Of a DNA stretch of 20,280 nt, positions 15,094 through 20,280 are shown piece after piece. Every line of letters starts with the position of its first letter. Position 1 is the stretch's first letter. The DNA comes from JACKOD01 sp041591635 (GTDB taxonomy: Bacteria > Pseudomonadota > Gammaproteobacteria > Pseudomonadales > Oleiphilaceae). The notes below the pieces were generated by a model. That model ran no database searches, was not told the DNA's origin, and worked only from the letters and a program-made list of their open reading frames with translations. Made by a program: the position numbers and the translations under genes. Where the stretch lies: the NCBI GenBank assembly GCA_041591635.1, contig JBFHRO010000032.1, positions 1 through 20,280 on the forward strand, written 5' to 3'.

Positions 15094-15210
15094 ATGGCAC
15101 TGAGTGTAAACCCCGTCACCCAATATCTCAATCCCTGCAGGTATTTCACTGTGGATGCGGCGGGGTTGCGTGCCGGTCTGCGGGTGATTGTTTTGGAGGA
15201 AAGCGGCTGA
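15094..15210 (+). CDS. Possible 38-residue small protein opposite the metX promoter
   Basis: A plus-strand frame starts at ATG 15094 with AAGGGG five bases upstream, and ends at TGA 15208-15210. The peptide begins MALSVNPVTQYLNPC and ends LRVIVLEESG. A hairpin follows at once. It overlaps the metX promoter on the other strand and has no known homologue that I recognise. The good ribosome-binding site is the only positive evidence; chance is quite possible. Confidence 0.22.
   Translation: MALSVNPVTQYLNPCRYFTVDAAGLRAGLRVIVLEESG
15103..15131 (-). promoter_or_regulatory. Sigma70-type promoter of metX
   Basis: On the minus strand TTGAGA (15126-15131) and TACACT (15103-15108) are separated by exactly 17 bases. 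Transcription would begin near 15096, about 50 bases before the metX start. No MetJ-box repeat was recognised. Confidence 0.6.
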
Positions 15211-15215
15211 ACCAA

Positions 15216-15237
15216 CCTCGACACGTGCATGCCGAGG
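15216..15237. other. Hairpin between the dynamin-like gene and metX
   Basis: CCTCG (15216-15220) pairs with CGAGG (15233-15237), with partial extension by ACCA/TGGT outside. It lies 21 bases past the dynamin-like gene's stop and has no T-run, so it is at best a weak terminator. Confidence 0.3.
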
Positions 15238-15258
15238 TGTGGTGGCAGCTGGGCGGTG

Positions 15259-17226
15259 TTAGCCGGCCCGACCGGACAGCAGGTTGACCACTTTTTTGCT
15301 GCTGAGCGTGGGGGCGGGTTTGCGCACGTGCCGCTGAATGCTGTCAGCAATCATGAGCTGGGCCTGGGTTTCATCCAGGAGTTTGCGCAGTTGCTCGCGC
15401 TGCTGATTGATGGTTTTGTTGGTCTGGTTCAAGGTTTTGAGGCGCTTGATCTGATGTTCAAGCAGCTGTTTTTGCTCCAGCGTATATTGAATGATGGGTA
15501 ACAGGGCCTCGTTGGGCCAGCGTTCGCATTCGTTGCGAATCGCTTGGTAAATATCCCGCGCTTCCTGCACCATGGTGTTAAAAAAGCGTTTGATCACCAG
15601 GGTTTGCTCGGTAAGGATGGTCTTTGGCGCACGCCGGAAGCGCGTGGCCTTTTCTTCGAGGCGCCGCAATGCCCGGATCTGCCGTGTCATGGAAAAGCCC
15701 ACAGGATGCAAGTGCTGGGCGTTGGTATCCGTGCGGTAGCGCTGATAGATAGAGCTGACCATCTTTTCTGCCAGACGCGCTTCGCTTTGCAGGTGGCGCA
15801 CGTCGTCGTTGAGGCGCTGGAAAAACTGCTGCATGGTCAGGTTCATGCCCACCGTGGTCCAGCTGTCTTGCAGTCGGTGGCGGGTGTCGGCAATGGTTTT
15901 CTCCAGTTTTTCGGGGGTGATCAGTTGCGTCAGGATTTGTTCCTGCGACTTCATCAGGCGGCGGCTGGAGCGCAGCGTGATGAGCTTCTTGTAATAGAAG
16001 TCGTAATCCTGCTGGGTCTTTTTCGCCAGGTGCTGCATGAGATCGGGGTTGATCTTTTTGTCTTCGCAAGCGGCAAACTGTTGTGACAGGTTGTTCAGGC
16101 GCGAGTGCAACACGGCTTGGCTGTTTTGCAGCATTCCCAGGATGTCATTGATAAAGTTGGTGGTAATGATCTGCTCTTTTTGCGCCAGAATCCGCTCGCT
16201 GATCAGGGCTTCCAAAACCGGCAACTGACTGCGGGTTTCCAGCTCCGGGTTCTTTTTCACCTTGCCCAGCAGGGCCTGTTTGGCCGATACCGGAATGATG
16301 TCTTCGTAGCGCAGCTTGAGATGATCCGCACTGTATTTGCGTACTTTTTCCAGGGCGGCATTGGTGTGGGTATCGCCCTGCAGATCGTCCCATAGCACGT
16401 CGATTTTGTTGAGCACCGCAAAGCGGCCTGCACGGTGGTCAGACTCGTCGAGGGCAATGTAATCCTGCCAGATCGACAGGTCACTGGCGGTGACGCCGGT
16501 ATCGGCGCTGAGCAGAAAGATCACCGCATGTGCATTGGGAATCATGCTGATGGTGAGTTCCGGTTCGGATCCAAGGGCGTTGAGCCCTGGCGTATCCAGA
16601 ATGCGCAGGCCTCGCGCCAGGAGCGGGTGATCCAGGCTGATCATGGCATGACGCCAGGCGGGAATAATGACGTTGCCCGGGTTGTCCGGGTCGTGGTCGA
16701 GCATATCCTGCAAAAAGCCAAGCGCCTTGGCGCGTTCCACAGTAACACTGCGGGTGCTGGCTACTTCCCGCAGACAATCCTGCATGGCGGCGGGCGAACT
16801 GATGTCGAGCCGGTGTTTTTGCCACTCCTGGGGTTTGAGCTTGATTTGGGCCAGAGTCTGGGCAGATTCGCGGCTTTCGATAGGCAGGAGCAGCAGGTAG
16901 TTCTCGTTGTGTTCCCGATCGAAAAAGATTTCCGTCGGACACATGGTGGTTCGGCCGGCCTGGGATGGCAGCATGCGCTGGCCGAAATCGGCAAAAAACA
17001 GGGCATTGATCAACTCGGTTTTGCCGCGTGAATACTCGCCCACAAAGGCGATGGTCAGCTCATCTTCCTGCAGCAGTTTCAGGCCCCGCGCCAGGCGGGC
17101 ATCTATATCATCGGAGTAGAGCCGGTTGTTTTGCAGCCAGGTCTGGTACCGGATGATTTCCTTGATGATGCTGTTTTTCCAGCCAAAATAGGCCTCTACC
17201 TGATGAGACAGACTGCTGGCAGCCAT
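15259..17226 (-). CDS. Bacterial dynamin-like GTPase
   Basis: The 655-residue protein has a dynamin-type GTPase at about 55-320. G1 is GEYSRGKT (63-70), G2 threonines are in RTTMCPTEI (about 93-94), G3 is DTPG (211-214) and G4 is NKID (273-276). The rest is helical with long coiled-coil stretches such as IKRLKTLNQTNKTINQQREQLRKLLDE. Bacterial dynamins remodel or protect membranes. I see no clear hydrophobic paddle or transmembrane segment, and no second dynamin beside it. ATG 17226 was chosen for AAGGAAGG about eight bases upstream; 17268 is possible. Relatives known to me usually lack this gene between metX and the DUF167 gene. Confidence 0.85.
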   Translation of the reverse strand: MAASSLSHQVEAYFGWKNSIIKEIIRYQTWLQNNRLYSDDIDARLARGLKLLQEDELTIAFVGEYSRGKTELINALFFADFGQRMLPSQAGRTTMCPTEIFFDREHNENYLLLLPIESRESAQTLAQIKLKPQEWQKHRLDISSPAAMQDCLREVASTRSVTVERAKALGFLQDMLDHDPDNPGNVIIPAWRHAMISLDHPLLARGLRILDTPGLNALGSEPELTISMIPNAHAVIFLLSADTGVTASDLSIWQDYIALDESDHRAGRFAVLNKIDVLWDDLQGDTHTNAALEKVRKYSADHLKLRYEDIIPVSAKQALLGKVKKNPELETRSQLPVLEALISERILAQKEQIITTNFINDILGMLQNSQAVLHSRLNNLSQQFAACEDKKINPDLMQHLAKKTQQDYDFYYKKLITLRSSRRLMKSQEQILTQLITPEKLEKTIADTRHRLQDSWTTVGMNLTMQQFFQRLNDDVRHLQSEARLAEKMVSSIYQRYRTDTNAQHLHPVGFSMTRQIRALRRLEEKATRFRRAPKTILTEQTLVIKRFFNTMVQEARDIYQAIRNECERWPNEALLPIIQYTLEQKQLLEHQIKRLKTLNQTNKTINQQREQLRKLLDETQAQLMIADSIQRHVRKPAPTLSSKKVVNLLSGRAG

Positions 17227-17315
17227 GAGATAACCCTTCCTTACAAGCCAAATGTGAGAAGCCTGCACATGCGCAGACTAACGCTCCGCGTATGAACAAT
17301 ATTTTGGTAAGGCTC

Positions 17316-17344
17316 ATTGTAGGATGCAAAAGGCGCCATGTCCC
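17316..17344 (-). promoter_or_regulatory. Putative promoter of the dynamin-like gene
   Basis: On the minus strand GGGACA (17339-17344) and TACAAT (17316-17321) are 17 bases apart. The -10 is good and the -35 keeps only GACA of the consensus. It would give a leader of about 80 bases. Confidence 0.4.
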
Positions 17345-17616
17345 TACCTGCTCCCGCTCGATTTTCCTGTGTTCAGGTCAAAAGTCGCATCCATGAACCT
17401 GCTTGCTGGTCTTGAGCTTACCAGCCTAGATGACAAGCAGTGTCAAATCAATGTGTTCAAAACGCATGGCGCTACCTTGGGCGACTCTGTAATGCCCTGT
17501 ATCCAAATGTGGCTATTCGTGCATTTGTGAGCCGGTTCGCGTTTGGGCGCGGGCTCGGGGTGCTTCAGGTGTGACTATGAATGGCCATGTAAAAAGTATG
17601 TGATTCGTTGGCTGAT
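17345..17616. other. Gene-free stretch between the dynamin-like and binding-protein genes
   Basis: With the flanking promoter elements this forms a 470-base gap (17227-17696) between divergent genes. A 68-codon frame from ATG 17324 has no ribosome-binding site or recognisable sequence and is not called. The only structure seen is an inverted repeat GAGCC/GGCTC (17529-17533 with 17552-17556) with an inner CGCG pair and no T-run. Confidence 0.4.
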
Positions 17617-17623
17617 CTATACT
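17617..17623 (+). promoter_or_regulatory. -10 element (CTATACT) of the binding-protein gene
   Basis: GATCTATACTGCG lies about 75 bases before the start codon. TATACT is near consensus and the preceding C is the sigmaS-preferred base. No clear -35 hexamer is present at the right distance. Confidence 0.35.
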
Positions 17624-17696
17624 GCGATTAATCATGGGAGTCGGCGTGAAGCCCGCTCAACCAGGCGTGGGTGGTGCTGATAGCAGAGGAGGCAAG

Positions 17697-18500
17697 ATGA
17701 GACGGCGATTTGGTTGTGCCTGGCTTTTGGCGGGGCTGTGGCTGTCCGGGCAGGGGGTGGCGCAAACCCTGTTGGTGGGCATGGAAGAGTCCAACAACAA
17801 ACCCTATGAATACGTCGATTCCCAGGTGCACCTTACCGGGTTTCATGTAGAGCTGGTGCGAGAGGTTGCCGCCAGGCTGGGATGGCAGGTGACTTTCCGG
17901 CGCATGCCCTGGAAGCGTGCACTGCGTTCCCTTGAAACCGGTGATCTGGATGCCGTCACCTATGTTGCGCGCTCATCCGAGCGGGAGCAATTTGCGATAT
18001 TTCTGCCCGACAACGTGCTCCATGTGTCGTACACGACCTTATACATTCAGCGAAAAATGGCCGATAAAATTCATTATCAGCCACCCCTGGAACAGATGGT
18101 GTATCGCTGGCGTACCGGCATTCCGGGCGGCTATTACATGAGCGACGAGCTCATGGCCATGCTCAAGCGTGGTGCCCCCGTTGATCAACCCACCCTGACC
18201 CAGTCCCAGCTTTTTGTAATGCTGCTGAGCGACCGTTTTGACATGGTGTTTGGCGCCACCAGCGCGCTTGAATTGGCGAAGGCCGAGATTCCCGATATTG
18301 AGCGCAAGATCCAGCGTCTGGAAGGGGCCTTGTTTTCCGATCAGCGAATGTACATTGCCTTTTCCCGTCAGCTGGGGCCAATGCTGCCCCGGACCTTTGC
18401 GGAAGGCTATCGGCAGTTTCGCGATGAGCCGGCATACCAGGCATTGATCGGTCGTTTCGGGGTGGCGGATGCCATGCCTCAGGCGACGGATTTTCGCTAG
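17697..18500 (+). CDS. Periplasmic substrate-binding protein, family 3-like (SBP_bac_3)
   Basis: The 267-residue protein starts with a signal peptide: MRRR, hydrophobic core CAWLLAGLWLSG, and a likely cleavage after GVA (residue 22). The mature protein reads LLVGMEESNNKPYEYVDSQVHLTGFHVELVREVAARLGWQVTFRRMPWKRALRSLETGDLDAV, the standard opening of polar amino-acid-type binding proteins. No permease or ATPase gene is near, so it is an orphan; such proteins in marine gammaproteobacteria may also serve as sensors. The ligand cannot be told. ATG 17697 was chosen because GAGGAGG lies four bases upstream; 17634 is less likely. Its 3' end overlaps the convergent DUF167 gene by four bases. Confidence 0.85.
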   Translation: MRRRFGCAWLLAGLWLSGQGVAQTLLVGMEESNNKPYEYVDSQVHLTGFHVELVREVAARLGWQVTFRRMPWKRALRSLETGDLDAVTYVARSSEREQFAIFLPDNVLHVSYTTLYIQRKMADKIHYQPPLEQMVYRWRTGIPGGYYMSDELMAMLKRGAPVDQPTLTQSQLFVMLLSDRFDMVFGATSALELAKAEIPDIERKIQRLEGALFSDQRMYIAFSRQLGPMLPRTFAEGYRQFRDEPAYQALIGRFGVADAMPQATDFR

Positions 18501-18847
18501 GGGGCCTCAAAGATGAAGCCCTCAATGAGTGGAAAGCATGAGGGAGAATCAATAGCGATCTGCTTGTGCCGGCTGCTTTGTCCGGCCAGTAGCGTGATTT
18601 GTGCGCGTTTTACCCCAAAGCAGCGGGCCAGAAAGCGTAGCAGATGCTCGTTCGCCTTGCCCTCGACCGGGGGCGCCGTAATGCGAATTTTCAAACTCTC
18701 GCCATGCAGGCCGCAGAGTTCATCGGCTTTGGCTTTGGGCTGCACGTGGCAGGTCAGCAAGAGTCGCTGGCCCTGCCATCGGACAGCGCCTCCTGATATC
18801 CCGTGGGGCAGATCGGGAGATGCCAAAGGTCGGGGCGGTGATGCCAT
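18497..18847 (-). CDS. DUF167 (YggU) family protein
   Basis: The protein is up to 116 residues. The core VQPKAKADELCGLHGESLKIRITAPPVEGKANEHLLRFLARCFGVKRAQITLLAGQSSRHKQIAI is a clear DUF167/YggU domain, of unknown function. The N-terminal 20 residues are rich in proline and may be extra, since family members often start just before the WQGQRLLL strand; no good ribosome-binding site helps choose. It is 31 bases after yggT in the proC-yggT-DUF167 order seen in relatives. Confidence 0.9.
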   Translation of the reverse strand: MASPPRPLASPDLPHGISGGAVRWQGQRLLLTCHVQPKAKADELCGLHGESLKIRITAPPVEGKANEHLLRFLARCFGVKRAQITLLAGQSSRHKQIAIDSPSCFPLIEGFIFEAP

Positions 18848-18878
18848 CAGTTACAGGCTGCTATGGAGCGTGAGCGAA

Positions 18879-19466
18879 TCAAACGAACATCGCCAGGGTT
18901 GCCGGCATTTGCATCGCCACCATGACGGAATAGAGCACCCGCTCCAAAATGGTAATGAGCAAAAACACAAAAATGGGCGAAATGTCGATGCCACCCATGT
19001 CGGGGAGGCGTTTGCGAATAGGGGTGGTGACGGGTTCCAGCAGCTGGTTGATGAGCAATAACGCCGGGTTGTAATTGTTGGGTGCAATCCAGCTGGCAAT
19101 GACCTGGATGATCAGGCCCCAGAAATAGATTTTCAGACACAGATTGGTCACCAGCAGAACCGACCAGAGCAACAGATTGATCGGGTTGAAACCGTACCCG
19201 AGTATGGCCAGCACCAAGAATGCGCCCACAAATTGAACCAGCAGCGCCAGTACCAGCGAGGCAAAATCAATGCCTTTGTAACCGGGAATCACCTTGCGCA
19301 GCGGGCGCAGCAGGGGGGTGGTGGCCTTCACGATAAACTGGGATATCGGATTGTAGAAATCGGCGTGCACCAGCTGAAACAAAAAGCGCAACAGCACAAT
19401 CAGTAAATAGAGCCCAACTATAGCGTTAATGAGCATCAGGCCAATGTCAGATGCAAGTGCGTTCAT
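18879..19466 (-). CDS. yggT: YggT family membrane protein
   Basis: The 195-residue protein consists of two YggT repeats. The first is at about 10-95, with LYLLIVLLRFLFQLVHADFYNPISQFIVKATTPLLRPLRKVIPG; the second is at about 100-190, with IIQVIASWIAPNNYNPALLLINQLLEPVTTPIRKRLPDMGGIDISPIFVFLLI. Each holds two membrane spans. The role is not settled; the family is linked to osmotic tolerance and cell-envelope assembly. GAGGA lies upstream of ATG. It follows proC on the same strand after 100 bases with no gene in between. Confidence 0.94.
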   Translation of the reverse strand: MNALASDIGLMLINAIVGLYLLIVLLRFLFQLVHADFYNPISQFIVKATTPLLRPLRKVIPGYKGIDFASLVLALLVQFVGAFLVLAILGYGFNPINLLLWSVLLVTNLCLKIYFWGLIIQVIASWIAPNNYNPALLLINQLLEPVTTPIRKRLPDMGGIDISPIFVFLLITILERVLYSVMVAMQMPATLAMFV

Positions 19467-19566
19467 AGATCTTTCCTCGAAAACGGGCTGGCGTGGGGCG
19501 TCAGCCGTCGGTCACAAAACTGCCCTTAACTATAAGGGCGAAATGGTAAAAAACGATGGCTGCACA

Positions 19567-20280
19567 TTAATTTTTGCCCAGCCGCTCAGACAACTCGACG
19601 GAGCGTGCCTGGGCTGCCAGCAATGCCTTCTCGATCAGCTCGCGTAATCCTCCTTGTTCAAAGGTCTCGATGGCGCGCTCGGTGGTGCCGCCCGGGGACA
19701 TGACGTTGCGTTTGAGCTGAGCCGGCTCCAGTGCACTGGTGCGCGCCATTTCGGCGGCACCGGCCATGGTGGCAACGGCCAGTTCGCGCGCGGTGCCTGC
19801 ATCAAGCCCGGCCTTGATGGCAGCGCTTTCCAGAGCCTCAAGAATGAGAAAGAAATAGGCCGGGCCGCTGCCGGAAAGGGCAGTGATGGCGTGCATCTGG
19901 GCCTCGTCTTCGACCCAGCGCGTCAGCCCGACCGCCGCAAAAATCGCTTCGGCCTGGTGTTTTTGATTCGGGCTCACTTGTGCGGTGGCATACAGGCCGG
20001 TGGCACCCTGAAGCACCAGTGCCGGTGTGTTGGGCATGGTGCGTATGAGTGCGTGAGGCTGGCCCAGCCACTGCTGGATCAGTGCCGTGGAAATGCCGGC
20101 GGCAATGCTGATCAGAAGCGGTTTTTTGCCCGCCATATGCGGTCCGATTTCTTCGCATACGGCGCGAAGTACCTGTGGCTTGACGGCCAGAATAATGACG
20201 TCAGCACCAGCGACGGCGTCGACGTTGCTCGTTGTGGTGTGGATTTGCCACTGCTGCTGCAGGGTTTCCAGGTGTGTGGC
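19567..20280 (-). CDS. proC: Pyrroline-5-carboxylate reductase, N-terminus outside window
   Basis: The frame is open to the right edge: upstream of the Met at 20136 it reads on as ADVIILAVKPQVLRAVCEEIGPHMAGKK, the expected middle of the Rossmann domain. About 237 of some 270 residues are present. Family marks are RTMPNTPALVLQGATGLYA, the ALSGSGPAYFFLILEAL helix, and the C-terminal MSPGGTTERAIETFEQGGLRELIEKAL. ProC makes proline from pyrroline-5-carboxylate with NAD(P)H. The NADP-binding glycine motif and true start lie beyond 20280. Confidence 0.96.
   Translation of the reverse strand, partial: ATHLETLQQQWQIHTTTSNVDAVAGADVIILAVKPQVLRAVCEEIGPHMAGKKPLLISIAAGISTALIQQWLGQPHALIRTMPNTPALVLQGATGLYATAQVSPNQKHQAEAIFAAVGLTRWVEDEAQMHAITALSGSGPAYFFLILEALESAAIKAGLDAGTARELAVATMAGAAEMARTSALEPAQLKRNVMSPGGTTERAIETFEQGGLRELIEKALLAAQARSVELSERLGKN

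Noticed and set aside
15045..15102. SAM riboswitch upstream of metX
   Set aside because: The predicted leader is only about 50 bases and shows no riboswitch-like helices.
17324..17530. 68-codon plus-strand frame in the gap upstream of the dynamin-like gene
   Set aside because: It overlaps the likely promoter, lacks a ribosome-binding site, and the peptide shows no signal peptide, domain or coding bias.

Overview
The window is chromosomal DNA of a gammaproteobacterium, most likely a marine-type member of the Cellvibrionales/Pseudomonadales. It is GC-rich, densely coding and mostly housekeeping. Two blocks match, from memory, gene neighbourhoods typical of Pseudomonas and relatives: glnK-amtB next to ubiK and comM, and hemW-rdgB-DUF4426-metW-metX followed by DUF167-yggT-proC. 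The taxonomic assignment is inference. I see no rRNA, tRNA, CRISPR array, transposase or prophage gene.

Layout. At 1-3413 (+) is a tightly packed run: the tail of a DUF2238 membrane protein, a CPA2/Kef-type cation:proton antiporter, a two-CBS-domain protein, a pyrimidine-dimer-glycosylase-like/DUF1722 protein, and a YbfF-type esterase. Neighbouring frames overlap at three of the four junctions. A bidirectional terminator separates it from the convergent glnK-amtB operon (3504-5168, -). The region 5169-5578 carries a textbook nitrogen-control layout for glnK: a sigma54 -24/-12 element, an IHF consensus site, and two NtrC-like sites about 130 and 170 bases upstream of the predicted start of transcription. 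ubiK and comM follow (+). Beyond comM lies a gene-poor stretch (7441-7715) holding a strong candidate for an undescribed small RNA on the minus strand. A guanine-deaminase-type enzyme (-) and trmB (+) diverge from the next gap.

From 9105 to 15044 (-) runs metX-metW-DUF4426-rdgB-hemW, then a receiver-TPR response regulator. metX has a good sigma70-type promoter. This joins methionine biosynthesis, nucleotide-pool cleaning and a heme-related radical SAM protein with a signalling protein of unknown output. Between metX and the proC-yggT-DUF167 operon (18497-20280, -) sit two genes that I do not associate with this locus in relatives: a large bacterial dynamin-like GTPase (-) and a periplasmic solute-binding protein (+).

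The most unusual items are the minus-strand small RNA candidate near 7449-7527, the receiver-TPR protein with its hairpin-rich leader (10786-10856), the glycosylase-like/DUF1722 fusion that appears to lack the usual catalytic residues, and the dynamin-like GTPase plus binding protein in an otherwise conserved cluster. All family calls are from reading the sequence; no database search was run.
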